Shown here: positions 47,701 to 61,200 of the stretch, in pieces
Layout of the letters: every line of letters begins with the position of its first letter
Position numbering within the stretch: position 1 is the first letter of the stretch
DNA from: Arenicola marina
Lineage: Eukaryota > Annelida > Polychaeta > Arenicolidae
DNA: 64,000 nucleotides
NCBI GenBank assembly: GCA_964019135.1
Contig: OZ025253.1
Coordinates: forward strand, 8,437,059-8,501,058
Direction: 5' to 3'
Translations under genes and position numbers: made by a program
The notes under the pieces: model-generated
Told to the model about the DNA's origin: nothing
The model's input: only the letters and a program-made list of their open reading frames with translations
Databases searched by the model: none

Positions 47701-50700
47701 CAGTGTCAATTTTAGATGCCTTTTTTAACCAAACAGTAATCTCTCAATGACTACACAATTGACACTGTTCTCTGGCTCTCCAAATCCTCTCTATGGCACA
47801 CCCGACAACTGTAGTAATGTAGCGCCCCCCCCCCCCCCACCCCGGGAAAATAATAAACGCTTATTGTTTGACAATTTCCAAATCGTGAAGTTGATCGAAA
47901 CCGGTCATCCCATTGCACAGTTGGTCGAAAAATGTATTTGTTGCAATGAGCTTTACAAAGTATTGCATGGTGTGAACAGGGCATAATAACCCATACAATC
48001 CAGGTGTAGATTATATGGTTCGAGCTATCAGTTTATCCGGCAGCACGAATTCAATGTTTCTCGAATAAAGATGTTATGTTAACTGTAGCACCTTTGTTGT
48101 AATCTATGGCAAACATAATAAGGAAAAAAGACAATAACCGTTTTGAGTATGCAGTATATATATATGCGATGGTTCCGCTTCCAGTTGACCATGCTTGCCG
48201 GGGCCAAGCAGTCTGCCGTCCTCGGTGTGTCTACCATGTTCATCGCCCTCTGCAGCCTGAACACAGCAGTCATGCAGGTACGTGCGGCCACGCAATGCCG
48301 TCCTAACATGGCGTACCGTGTCTGGCTAACCGAATAGCAAATCTCACAATAGGGATATAACTATATCGTTTGTCGCTTCAGGTGATAATGGTCGTTCTTC
48401 CGTGTTCCATTCTTTCAGCATAGCTCACGTGTTACTTACGCTTACCATTCACTGCCGTAATGTATGAAGGCCCATCGTCCATTTTAGAACCCACTAAATG
48501 GGTTATAATAGTAAACGGTAGGCCTACGTGAGTCCTACGTGAGCTATGTTGAAACAATGGTTCATGCTGACGTGGAAAACCACAAAGATGGAACAAACCG
48601 TAGTAATAATTGCAATATATATACTTGTACAACCGCTCATACTAATTGCAATATCACAATTGCACAAACCGTAGTAATTAATTGCAATATCATAATGGTA
48701 CAGGCCGTCACAAATGCAATGTCACAATTGTACAAACCGTAGTAGTAATTGCAACATTATACTTGTATACACCGTCATAATAATTGCAATATCATAATTG
48801 TGCCAACCGTAGTAATTCCTTGCAATGACATAATGGTACATGCCGTTATAATAATTGCAATATTATTATTGTACAAACCGTAGTAATAATTGCAATATTA
48901 TACTTGTACAAACCTCAGTAATAATTGCAATATTATACTTGTACAAACCATAGTAATATTTGCAATATTATACTTGTACAAACCTCAGTACTAATTGCAC
49001 TATTATACTTGTAGTAGTGACTTGTAGCAGTCGTGATACTCTGTTATTTGCATACATTGTCGCCAGGCGGCGTACGACGCCGGGGTCAGCAGACAGACGT
49101 GTTTCTATGTATACGCAGGACTCATGGGCATCCATCTGCTGGATACACTGTTCCTGATGCCGTCATACAAGGTCACAGAGGCAGGGGCTGTCATTCTGGG
49201 TACGAACTGGTGGGGTAAATGTGAACAGGCGCCACCAGTACTCAAATATTTACCAATAATTGGAAAATGCTTCACCCGACAAGTATAGTAACGCGCCATT
49301 ATCATTGTTAATTAAATAGTAACCGCGAACAGAGTGTGGAAATATTGAACTGCAATATTTTGAATTAAAATATCATGCACCTGTGGCTTAGCAACTGTGT
49401 CATGTGTTTCAAATAATTATCGATCGGAAACCAATATACTACTTCAATAATTATTCGATAGCGATTTTGATGTTACTGTTACACACATAAGGAATAGAGT
49501 TAAAGTGTCATACTGGCTGTGTCGAACATTATTAAATAATATAGCGTGATATAAACATAATGTATATCTCCTGGTGGTCTAACATAAATGCTGTGCGAAG
49601 AAGCAAATAAATGCGCCACATAATCTCTGTATAAACGGTAAGAGGTTTTTATTCGCATTGAGTTTATGGAAATAATGCAAGCACTGGTGCCATATTTAGC
49701 AATTACTGCATGATGCGGCAACTTCTGGCAACACTTGTTTAAAACGTCGGGGGCAGGGGCGTGATAGGCCACGCTTCCAGATATATGACATACTATATAT
49801 ACATGTAATATAACTTTTTATTTCATTCACAACAGTACCAGGTGACCAACCAGGTGTCGACAAGGATATTTCTTTGGACAGCGGTTGTTCATCTCAGGAC
49901 GAGCCGAGGGCAATCTCATCCAGTTTCGAAATGGTTGCCGTGGAGACGTCGCCGCGCGTCGACACTGACGTCACATCCTGTGAAGTTAGTCCCCATGGAC
50001 TCTCCTTCAAACAGATTGTAGTGTCCGCCTTATTCGTCAACCACTTGATATGGTTCTCCTTCAACCAGACGAACTTCTGGTTCACTCTCGGCAGCTTTTA
50101 TCCTTGGATTAGCTACGTCACACATTACAGATTAGCAGAAGGTAATGTAACGGTCAGGGAGAGGTAGGGGCCGGGGGCGGTCCTTAACATCGGATATTCG
50201 TCCCTGGCACAATGCAGACACGTTTCCCAGTACTCCATGAAGTACATATTTATTTTAATATCGTATTTGATTCATTTTGACATATGGCTTATGAAATCGA
50301 TAGTATTTCGTACCACCCGTAAAACAATGTTACATTTGGCAAATTGCAATTTCCCTCAATACATACGAGATTTTGTTTGTTGGAATATCGATATTTAAGA
50401 CGATAATTCATAGTTTCATTTTACGTCGGTGTGTTCGTATGTCTGTAACGTAGCACATTATCTGTCGAACGCCTTAAGATATCGATTTCTAAATTCGCTA
50501 TAAGATGCGGAATGACCATCGTCAGGCTAAGGTCGTAGATAGGCTATGTAGGTCAAAGGTCAAGGTCACAGCAATTTTATGAAATTCGTTTAACCATTGA
50601 AAGATAGGACCAAAACATATGTAACATGTAGCAATGCTAGTGACATCATGTGTGCCAAACGGCATCGAAATCGAACCAGTAGTTTCGACGCTAAAAGTTA

Positions 50701-53644
50701 ATCACACTTTAACACATGGCCATATTTATAAAGCCTCGATACGCCAAATGACTGGCGGCGCGGTGACGTTTCGGCCTATATCCCGGTTGATATTGCATGT
50801 ACATATTTGCAGTCTGTACGAACATGTTCAAGTTGCTCCTATCATCCCGAGATATGTCTTTCTTCTCAAGCTATGCTTAAAAATATCGTTTTGCTTTTCG
50901 GTTTTAGTTTCCGCGCAGACTTTGATCTTCCAATATGCCAACTTCATGGTTTTGGTGTCGCCTCTGGTTGGCCTGGTAACAGATGTCATCGTAGCGCGCA
51001 GAGAAAAGAACCTATCCGGTAACCATAGAACTTACAATATGAGTCGGTGATGCATTGACAATCTGGTCAAGATAAAGTAAAGCTCATTACCTTTGCTACC
51101 TAACATTGTACTACCTCTCTGCTCAGTATGTGTACAAATGTATGCGAATGACATGGCCAATGATTGCTTGCAAGGAAATCCTAGTGAAGAGCTCGTCTTA
51201 TGTATCGGAGATTAAAACTTACGGCTGAAAGAGCCTTTTCGCAGAACACCTATATTTCATTACTGTTCAAAAACGTAACCAAGTAAAAAACATTGAAGTA
51301 TAACGTTAACCTGGTAGGACTATCGTTATAAATGTCCGCTTATTTTTATTTCGTAATATGACATGATCAATTAGGTCAATGAAAACATAAAAACTCGGAA
51401 GAAGATACAACTCATTAAATGTCGGGTTGATCGTCTCTCCTAAGATGACGCAGCAAGCGACTGTGTTAAGGAAGATATAGGCCTGATACCTTCAAAAGAC
51501 CCTCGAAAAGGTAGGTTACGTTGGATCTGAAAGAAATTACTGATGGGGGTCTTGGAAATCTTACTGACCCTGCAGGCCCCTCTGCCTTCTTCTCACTCTG
51601 CTAGGGGCTCTGTTATATCCGTTGCCGGCTATTTCCTGTATGCATTCGCATACTGGCCCGTCATCTGGGGCTAGGCTGTGCAAATTGATATAACAAAATG
51701 CGCTGCCTATTGCAAGAAATTGTAACTGATTTGACCGTGCAATTACTTTCCAGGAAATTCGAACTGATCGTACAATTATTGTTCAAGAAATTATAACTGA
51801 TTTGACCCTACAATTATTGTTTAAGAAAATTATAACTGATTTGACCGTGCCGGAATCTCCACCAAATCAATAGAAGCTTGCATCTAGTGTAACTATTCGT
51901 AGGCGGAGGAAGTGAGCGGAGAACTCAGAGAGGATTTCTCGCGCTCACTTGCGACTGGAACACCGGGCACAGGAAAACCCCGCGAGGAGCTCTCTCTGCA
52001 ACTAGAAACTAGCGAAGATTTTTGCTTTATCATCACTCATCATGCAATTTGTAAAGGACTCAGACAGGACTAGCAACAACTGCACTTTCTTCTGCACCTT
52101 TCTTTGTCTTCAAATTTTTGCGCTTTAGACTGCATATATCAATAGGTCCTTGGTGCGAATTCGAACACTGGCACCTAATCTGGGGCAGGCTTCATCCATT
52201 CATCCTTCAATCGTCCAGGCTAGTTCCTTGACCCTGTCCTGGGGTGCCGAAACATTTCCATTTTGTTACAGGCTCGGCCGGGCTTCTATGGAATGCGGTC
52301 AGTGTGTGCCCAGTGCTTATGGCGACGTCACTGGCATCCGCCCTGCTGTCTGTGGCTTCCCTCCTCGGGACAGCCAACGCTGGCATCGCTGTCTCGCTCC
52401 TGGTGGCTGTGCTGAAGGGAACCATGTTTACGTCTTACTACATATTTTGCCAACGCGTGTGAGTGCTACAACAATATATCTGAAGCTACACAAGCGTTAG
52501 ACGAGTAACTGTTAAAATAAACGGCAAAATAGGTTACCGTGCGCCCTCAAGTTATTATAGCTCTTGTACCGTTGCATCACTAATATAGTGCAGCAGATAA
52601 GATATACTTTACTTACAACACGTCATCGGGATACGTCTACACGGAAGTGTTTATGCTTCAATGTTATCACTATTAAAGTGGAATTAACTGGATCGTGTTG
52701 GTTCCAATTTGCAGTTACCCGAAGGAACATTATGGCAAGCTGGTCGGTCTCGGAGCTACCATCGCCAACCTTCTCAATCTGGTCGAAGTGCCAATCTTCT
52801 ACTGGGCGCAGTCCTCTACCCCGCCGTATCTACCGGTAAGTAACTATCTCCCGATGGTGCCCCCTGGTGCTCTCTGGTAGTGCCCCCTGATGGGGCTCTC
52901 TGGTGGTCTCCGGATAGTGCCCCCTGGTGGTGCCCCCTGGTGTTCTCTGGTGGTGCCCCCTGGTGGTGCCCCCTGGTGGTACCCCTGTTGCTCTCTGGTG
53001 GTGCCCCCTGGTGGTGCTCTCTGGTGGTCTCCTGGTGGTGCCCCCTGGTGGTGCCCCCTGGTGGTGCCCCCTGGTGGTGCCCCTGGTGCTCTCTGCTGGT
53101 GCCCCCTGGTGGTACCCCCTGGTGCTCTCTGGTGATGCAACCTGGTTGTGCTCTCTGGTGGTCTCCTGGTGGTACTCCTGGTGGTGCCCCCTGGTGCTGC
53201 CCCCTGGTGGTGCTCTCTGGTGGCACTTGTAGATATGCTCTGGTGGTGCACGTAGCCATCAATATCGCCATGGCATTATATCCTAAGGAAGACATATATG
53301 AAATAGATTCGCGTATGTTTCAAGTCTAAGACAGGATAGCGCTGAAATAAAGCCATCTGCAACGAGAGAAAACCCTCCGCAGAAATTACCAATGGCGCAA
53401 TTCTTCAAAGTATTGGGTCGCATAATGTGCGATTGGCGTGTCTTGGCCCTCCCTGCATGGTGTCACGTATCATGGGCCTCAGCCAGGTCAGCACGAGCAT
53501 TCTGACGCCGTACGGTTTTCATTACCAAACAATATTTTTGTCTGATGCGTGTTTCAGGCTCAAGCGTTTCTTTTGTGCACCACAACGCTGACGTTTCTAC
53601 ATCCGCTGAGCATCCTCATCAGATATAGGGCACGGAAAGGATGA
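44761..53644 (+). CDS. SLC43A3-like: SLC43-family (LAT3/LAT4/ENBT1-like) membrane transporter, copy C, complete 10-exon gene
   Basis: Spliced reading of ten exons: 44761-45185, 46524-46570, 46708-46784, 48185-48277, 49067-49214, 49836-50141, 50908-51018, 52272-52458, 52715-52835 and 53558-53644. Every intron is GT/AG and the phases match throughout, giving 533 residues (human SLC43 members are about 490-570). Exon 1 holds TM1 with a GWPSL motif, a Cys-containing luminal loop with an NAS glycosylation site, TM2 and the FDRMGLRTARLIQ turn. Exon 6 begins with a polar Ser/Asp/Glu cytoplasmic loop and ends in TM7. Exon 7 carries the second-half MFS loop (GLVTDVIVARREK). Exon 9 has the family hallmark EHYGKLVGL followed by a TM helix. 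Exon 10 ends with FLHPLSILIRYR and a stop. Known family members move large neutral amino acids or nucleobases across the plasma membrane by facilitated diffusion; the substrate here cannot be assigned. Intron 1 starts inside a tandem array of splice donors. I see no clear promoter. Confidence 0.9.
45165..46130 (+). repeat. 33-bp minisatellite made of the exon 1/intron 1 splice junction, copy C (about 29 units)
   Basis: Same unit as at copy A, beginning in the last codons of exon 1 and running almost 1 kb into intron 1. Early units are nearly identical; units from about 45750 onward drift (for example GTGAATATT and GTGAGCATT donors). The unit number differs about threefold from copy A, so the array expands or contracts quickly. 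Confidence 0.92.
47458..47855. mobile_element. MITE-like insertion of about 398 bp in intron 3 of SLC43 copy C
   Basis: Copy A is continuous here (ACTCCC then AACGC at about 3950); copy C has an insert. Its ends CCCGGAGCGGGCACTACAT and, inverted, CCCGGGGTG(G)nCGCTACATT are imperfect inverted repeats, one of them carrying a G/C homopolymer. Non-coding. Confidence 0.6.
48605..49020. repeat. AT-rich minisatellite of about 35 bp in intron 4 of SLC43 copy C
   Basis: Reverse-complement counterpart of the arrays in copies A and B; TAATTGCAATATTATACTTG and TACAAACCGTAG blocks recur. Confidence 0.8.
52840..53232. repeat. GC-rich minisatellite in intron 9 of SLC43 copy C
   Basis: Inverted counterpart of the copy B array (GTGCCCCCTGGTG and GTGCTCTCTGGTG blocks) with a different length and order of units. 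It begins a few bases after the exon 9 donor. Confidence 0.88.
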
Positions 53645-53649
53645 CAGAC

Positions 53650-54970
53650 AACCCTGTAACTGAGAGACATTGACCACACTCTGTGCCGGTGAAAAGCTAT
53701 ACATGATGTGGAGACCTATATATTAAGGGAACCAGCTGTCGGACTGTGGAAATTTGGATGGTGAATCCTAAGGCTAGACGAGACAGGCTCATGATCGGCC
53801 TGGTTCGGTGGACTTAGTCAAGCCAGTATGGCAGTTAAACTCCATTGTTCATGCATGTAACAGTAAAAACAACCAAATCAACTCACTGTTTTTTTTCCAA
53901 TTTTTTATTGTATAAATCTACTTGCGGATGGGTAATTATTAAAGTAATATATTGGCTTCGGTTTCAATGGATATAATTATTCAAAATTAAGTTGAAAATC
54001 AGATATAAAACCAGCATGATATTTACATTCGAAATTATATCTATAGTCAAGCGTCGTCACACTGTTCGCGTTTACCGTTTGACGATGATAATATCGTGCT
54101 AATTACGTTTCGGGTGTAGGATTTCTCCTGTTGAAAACACCCGCACACCACCCCCGCCTGCCCCAACAACTTGGACAGCAGCCAGGCCCCATATTTAAAT
54201 AGATGTTAACCCCATTAAGCCGGGCAAATCGCATCTCATTCCATCTACCCGGACTACGATAACGGCGTGACCTTATAACTCTCAGTGCCGACCTCGGAGC
54301 CGGGCGGGCCTCACGACTTTGGCCCTCACCCCAAGGTCAGTCAGACCACCTATACCCCTCAATGCTTGAAAGCTGTACGTTTAATGTGTGTTTAAATTCT
54401 TCCGTTTTCTCGTAGAGGGTCATTTGTAAAACTCCACATAGTAAGTAATATATGAGCAAGTTTGATATTCGTTTAATTCTCAACATAAACAAAACAACAG
54501 GTTGATCGCCGTTACCTTTGTCTTGGAAGGGCGGTCCGTCTAATGCACTGCGTACCTCGTGACGGGAACCGACGGCAGCGGGGTACATAAATACATGATA
54601 ACCAATGGTAAGCACGACCAGAACCTGAGCGGACAGCGGCGCCGGCTATTCATAAATGATCCGAATAGCGTTCCGGTGCTGGTTGGGGAAACGTGGATAA
54701 TATAATGCGTACTTGACATGCGAATCCATTTAATTCAATGTAATTACGTTTCCTTCTGCATATTGTAAGCAACATAGGCCAACATGAGTTATGCCAACAT
54801 AAGTTATTGATCAATGCATTATTGAACGAGTCAGGTGAGCGCTCAGTGAACCATGTATACATTAAAACACCATCACCGTTTGGTGTTTATCTGATTGGTG
54901 TGAAAGTTAGCTCTCTTTTTAGTGCAATTCACCAAGGCAGCTCTCGAATAAATGTGGGACAGCATTATTC
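53650..54970. other. Intergenic, downstream of SLC43 copy C
   Basis: Mirror of 22240-23560. No gene recognised; no clear AATAAA close behind the SLC43 stop. Confidence 0.5.
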
Positions 54971-55548
54971 TTAAAGGTTCAAGCTAAGATACGTATGTGC
55001 AGATTATATTACTCGGCGTTAAACAACATAAAGCTCAGAAAACAGTTTACATCCACGATTCGTATGTTAACAATATCTGACAGTAATCATATTTTATGTA
55101 TATTTTGTTCTAATACTGTGACCAATATACAGTCTCATCTTCTTAATCAATGCCTTGCGCTAAATCATGTGCGCACGAATATGTGGGAAGACATAATTAA
55201 TATAATCTCTGTTGAAAAATTGGTATTTATCCTTTCAAAAGAAGACGATGAGATGTGCGCTATACTTTTTGGAGCTTTAAATGATGAAGACACATAACCA
55301 ATTGTCTCTGCAGTCGCACAACATTTCAGCCCTTATTTCCAAGAAACCTACCAATAGCCCAGCCTATTAAAGTATTTTGTTACAATCAAAAGTACACATA
55401 GCCTACTTTATATGTTTTAATGTTCGTTATGTTTAACGTGTTCTTGTTTCTTGTTCTTTGTGCAGTTGTGATGTTTAACTGACCGTTTCTTACTTTTTGT
55501 ACTCCTCAAAACGGATGGGGAATAAAGCCCAAATCAAAAATCAAATTA
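54970..55548 (+). mobile_element. LINE-D 3' fragment, right arm
   Basis: Inverted counterpart of 21661-22240: open frame 54995-55297 with the same C-x2-C-x9-H-x4-C motif, and the tail AATAAAGCCCAAATC near 55518. Confidence 0.65.
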
Positions 55549-55732
55549 CTTAATCCTTTCCCTTTTATTGGAAGGCCATGGGGAAATACGTTTGATGTTT
55601 CAAACACAAAATACATACTGATATGTGTGGAATAAACCTTTGCAACTACGTGCATGTACTCTTGACTAATTTCTATTTACATACTTTGCAATGTGTTATT
55701 AGTATGGTCACTATAGAACGAGATTCACTGGC

Positions 55733-56512
55733 ATTCCCTATAGCATCAACGGCCTGTGCTGCGTATCTTCCGGTGGTTGTTTTTGCCTTCAGTCGCTTGA
55801 GATAAAATATCGGCTAAAGCTATCCTTAGATGCGAAGCAAACCACAAGTTGATAAAACCGAATGCGGCTGTTTTATGAGTGACTGTTAAGTCTCAGTGTG
55901 TTGTTTGGGTTTGTCTGCACGCGGTATCTACGGCTACTAAAAAAATTGTGTGACGTCATGCCTTTCGTATTTCAGGGGGCGATGTTTTCACGAAACTAAG
56001 AAGCAATGACTTCCAAAATGTCTACTTCATCCACGCCTTCCCACCCCTACCCTCCCCCCTGGGGCTTCACAATGACGAACCGTTCGGTCCGTTCGATGAG
56101 ACTGTTGGAAGTTTTGTATTTTCAGGCAATGCATCGAAGTTTACATTTCTGGACACCATTTTCCTCGCCTGGTCAACCCATAAAAGGAGCGTTGTTACGT
56201 AGCCATAGATACCGCGTGCAGATCTGCGCGTCATGATCATGATTACGTCATACGACATGGAAAACCCCGCGCAACCCGTTAGATCGCCTGACACTGACAG
56301 TTACTCATGATGCGACAGCATTTTGGTTTATCAACTGTCTAACCGCTCATCTATTACATATTATCTACTCGGATGGTTGTAATTCTAATATGCACACAAC
56401 TCCAGCGGTTAGTTGTGCATCCAAGGACAGATTTAGCCGATCATGTGTGTGAAGCGAGTAAAGGCAAACAACCCGCACGTAGGCAACAAGTACAGGCCGT
56501 TGATGCTATAGC
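55733..56512. mobile_element. Foldback-type element with long imperfect inverted repeats, right arm
   Basis: Counterpart of 20316-21475, without the extra internal block; CTATAGCATCAACGGCCTGT at one end and GCCGTTGATGCTATAG at the other. Confidence 0.7.
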
Positions 56513-56544
56513 ATTGACGAAGAGCATAAGTATGCATGTCTCGG

Positions 56545-57700
56545 CGGGTCTCGATAAGATCCCGTGATGACACTATGTACAGCCCTATATGGACTGACCA
56601 ATGCATTATGGAGAGATGTCTTATCTTGAACTATATCTCAATTTCACAGTTAGGAATGCCTGGACCGAAGCAATCAAAACATGTTTTCATACCCACTCGA
56701 TTCTTGGCACACAAGACGAGCAGCCAGCCGGTTCCTAGCACTCAATACCCTATATATTGTATTGATTTTCCATAGAGATAACACAACCCTGCCATAAGTG
56801 ACGTTTTAAATTATATAAGGTGGGATCGTCTCCTACGTAGCTGACCCAGGGCCTATTATATATAAAAGCTAGCTAAAAGTATAGTGATAATATATAAGTG
56901 CACATCTTAGCCCCACAATTACAAACACCGGTATGGACTGATGCTCCCAGGAAGAATAATCTACCATCAAGCGGAAACAATAGTGACAAAGAAGCGATGT
57001 TTAATAGATAATTTTATTAAAAGGACAGGCACACAGATGAGGTGGGGTGGGGGGAGGGGGTAATGTTCTCAAATCACGATATATAAATTTCTTTGTTCAC
57101 AGTTCACAGTGAATTAAGAGATGAACTCCATGCATACAATAATGAGGTCGTATAGATTATATAAATTGGCGAATTCCCGATTCCCGGTTATTTAATATCC
57201 CAATTCCCAGTTCACAATAACTGGAAATCTTTGATCACGAGGGTCGGCTAATGCACCGTGCCCAGTTCACGAAGAACTACTTTCCTCATTCTCAGTTCAC
57301 GGTGAAATGAAAAGCCCATTCCCGAGGAACGCAAATACCCTGTTGCCCCCCCCCCCCCGCGGCCTCCCCCCAAAGATATCGAGAGTGAGAAAAACAGCAG
57401 AAGAACCAAACATGGAGTGGGGCCGGTTTCATGATGAATGGACTCTAAGTTGATCATACTAACGACTCGGTCATAAACCAACCGCGTTTTATAAGCAAAA
57501 AAGCTGCCGGTCGGCACTAAGACTGGAGAGAACTATCTATTTTTAGACATGACTGGGTGTTTCCTCGAGATTGGGTCTCGCCCACTGTATAAACAATCAT
57601 ATCATACAAGTCCAGTATGGTGGCATTTTTGTGCCACTCGCGATCTCGCTCTGGCGATCTTCCTCTCGCGTTCTCGCGATCTCGCCTCGAAGCTCAACTA
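56545..57700. other. Non-coding flank shared by both arms (right)
   Basis: Mirror of 19110-20300, with a C-run at 57346-57358. No gene recognised. Confidence 0.55.
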
Positions 57701-57704
57701 TAAC

Positions 57705-58245
57705 CCTGGGCGCTGGGCTATGGCTCCGGGCTATTCTTCGGGCTGTGGCTCCCGACTATGGCTCCAGTCGCCGGGCTATGGCTCTGAACGCCAGGCTATG
57801 GCTCCAAGCGCCGGGCTATGGCTCAGAGCGCCGGACTATGGCTTCGGACTATGGCTCCGGGCTGTGGCTCCGAGCTTTGGCTGCGGGCGGTGGCTCCGAG
57901 CTAGGGCTGCAGGCTGTGGCTCCGAGCTAGGGCTGCGGGTTGTGGCTCCGAGCTATGGCTGCGGGCTGTGGCTCCGACCTATGGCTGCGGGCTGTGGCTC
58001 CGAGCTTTGGCTGCGGGCTGTGGCTCCGAGCTAGGGCTGCGGGCTGTGGCTCCGAGCTATGGCTGTGGGCTGTGGCTCCGAGCTATGTCTGCGGGCTGTG
58101 GCTCCGAGCTATGGCTGTGGGCTATCGCCCCGGGCGCCGGGGTAAGGCCACGGGAGCCGGGTTATGGCTCCAGACCCTGGTGTGAGGCTACGGCCGTCGG
58201 GCTAAGGCTCCGGGCACCAAGGTAAATGTCCGGGCGCCGGGGTAA
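57705..58245. repeat. 26-bp GC-rich minisatellite, right arm
   Basis: Inverted counterpart of 18770-19110 but about 200 bp longer, with additional units between 57900 and 58140. It abuts the 3' tail of the LINE-A copy. Confidence 0.88.
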
Positions 58246-58255
58246 GGCTCATTTT

Positions 58256-61200
58256 TTAAATTTAAACATCATTTATTTAACGAGGTTCCCCTGAAAGGGG
58301 TTGCCATCTGGCAGGGTCACCTCAAGAAACATAATACATAAATCAACATAAAATTACATAAAAACACATGGTTTACCTCTATTGTGACCATAAATTTAAG
58401 TAAATAAGATTAAAGATGATAATTTGTGATATTGAGTAATATGATTGTACAACCAGATTGTACACTACTACTACTACTAATAATACTAATAATAATAATG
58501 ATAGTTGTTAGTCATTAAACCGACCAGAATCATGGATAAAACGCTGGACCCGGTAACATACTAATAAGATTTTTTCCAGTGGAAAATCATTAGACCCGTA
58601 GAGTAATATAGTTTCCAAGGCTATGCAGGTTTGGGGGAATCGTGGTTATTTCAGAAATGTTGTCGAACAGGGTCGACCTAGTGGCTTCCTAAGCGGGACA
58701 ATGAATTAAATAGTGTGCCGTACTTTCTCTCTTTGCTCCACATCTTGGGCATGCTGCGTTGTTAATAAAGTTATATTTCTTTCGATGACAGTTGAGGGCG
58801 CTTAACCCCATACGTAGACGCACATGGTGAGCAGCTCCATAGCCCGACCACTAGAATTGTAAAGTAACTTGGGGGGGAACGACATCTTAAGATGGCCTAG
58901 TCATTAATAGTGGATGGGAAAAACGATTTTTTAAAATTTAACAGTTCTGCATTTAACAATTCTGATAGCACCTGCTTCTCGTAAAGCATAATTAACTAGG
59001 TCGCGCACTGGTGGGGGACATAATTCCATTAAGTAGGGAGGCGCAACACCATTTACAATTCTATGAAAATAACGAAGGCAACAATAGCCTCTTCTCGTCT
59101 GCAGAGTAACTTCTCCGACCTCGGCAAGCAATGCCGTGTGCTTGGTCTTGTTATAGGCCCGTGTGGCTGCCAGTAAGCTCTGTCGCTGTATGCGCTCCAA
59201 AGCTTGAAGCTGCCCACCAGTAACACCACAGTCATATACCACAGACGCATACTCCAACCGAAGACGAATAAAGGTACAATAAACTTGGTGTTTGGCTTTG
59301 CGACCCACCATCGGACCCATACGCCTCAGCATATTGACTGACTGCAGAGCCTTCGCTGTAATATTAGACACATGTGGCTCCCAGCTTAAGGTAAGCCACC
59401 CATAATAGCAAGGTGAAAGAACTCTGTATTCGTGATTATTTTATGAAAGTATACCCAATTACACACCTTCTGGTGAATTTTTAGGATACTTTATCGTCCC
59501 GTTAAAAAAGTATTCTCCATGTTCCAAGTATACCCCCATACCACAAAATGACCAAAACTTGACACCTACCACGAATATGTAATTTTGCTACAGTTCAACC
59601 CAATATTAAGTCATTATCATCAGTAATAGCTCTTTGGAAAGCTTAAACTTAGTGCAATACAGGAATGGTATTCAACAATGTAAATAGTAGCCACAACAAA
59701 TAACAGAATGGCAATAATAAAGTGCAGTTATGCAAAAACAGGATCGTTTTTGCCAAAATTCGAAATCACCACCTTCACAAAATTGGCTATAATTTCATCA
59801 AAAATGAAAATCTTGACACTAAACCACGTTTAAAAACTTCTAAAAACATAGTTCTTGTAATAAAAATAAAGAAAAATATAGGTAACCGTGCAAATTGCCC
59901 GAGAAACACGTCCTGAAACTTGAAAATGTTATTTCAGAAATATTTTTTGGAGCAGCTTATTTCACACCAATTATCAGTAATTTACGCCTTGTGCTCACAT
60001 TTTAATAAATCTGGTTATATATAATGGTCTCCGATATAAATATGATCTACACGAATGTTTTCTGAACTATTTACACGTTTTCTCCATGTTTTTGTCGTGA
60101 ATATTCGGAATTTATCACGAAGAGCCATTCTCGGGGAAATACCCCGTGAATGACGTCACAAATTGGGGATTCCCTGTGAATGACGTAACGAGTTAGCGCC
60201 GATGTTTGCGATGTTTACCGAGGTCTTCACTAAATCATCGAAGCTTATTATACGATGTTCTGTTTATTTTACCTATGTCACCACTTCTTTTGCTGTGTTT
60301 TATTCGTGCTTTGTTTCATTAAGACTGCTTAAAATATCAGGGCCACAGCCCGCCGATGTTAGCCGATGTTTACCGAGGTCTGCTCAAAATCGCCGAGGTT
60401 CATTATGGGTGGTTTACCTTAGGTCTTGACACAATGTTTGACTCAAGTGACAATGGCTTGATACACGTTTAAGGGGTACACCGTCAAATAACAATGGGGT
60501 AATATCTGAAGGTCGTTTGTTGCTAAAAATAATATACAGTCTTTTTCGGGTTAAAAGTAATTCGCCACTGCCTTGACCAGCTAGGCAGCTTCTCCAAGTC
60601 CCTGTTTTGTTTTCTGTATATCATGAAGTATATCTTTTCAAACATGTAGTATCGACGCGTCGTCGGCAAATAAGAACGCGTTTGTTTCTAGGTAATCAAC
60701 AATGTCGTTAATAAATACCAGAAATAACACTGGTCCCAATATAGAACCCTGAGGTACGCCAGCAGAAGCTTGCAACCAACTAGAGCACTGACCTTTGACA
60801 ACAACACGCTGTTGACGGTTACTGAGATAATCAACTAACCAGGCAAGCAAATCTCCTTCGATACCAAAAGATTCCACTTGATGGAGTAAACCCAAGTGGT
60901 ATACCTTGTCGAACGCTTTAGATATATCTAAAAATACAACACATACATCGGCGCCAGTCTTGGTATCAACACCTGAGTCGAGGCAAGAATAAATTAGATG
61001 TAACATGTGAATTAATTGATTAACAGTTGAGTCAAGTAGCTTAAAGCCTGAGTTGCGCCACGTAAGTAGATTATTTTCGGCAAAGTGGTTGTAAACAGCC
61101 TTAAAGACCAATCTTTCCATTACTTTACCAGTGCATGATAACAAGGATACTGGCCAGTAGTTATTGCGTAGATGCCTGTCACCAGAATTGAAGATGGACG

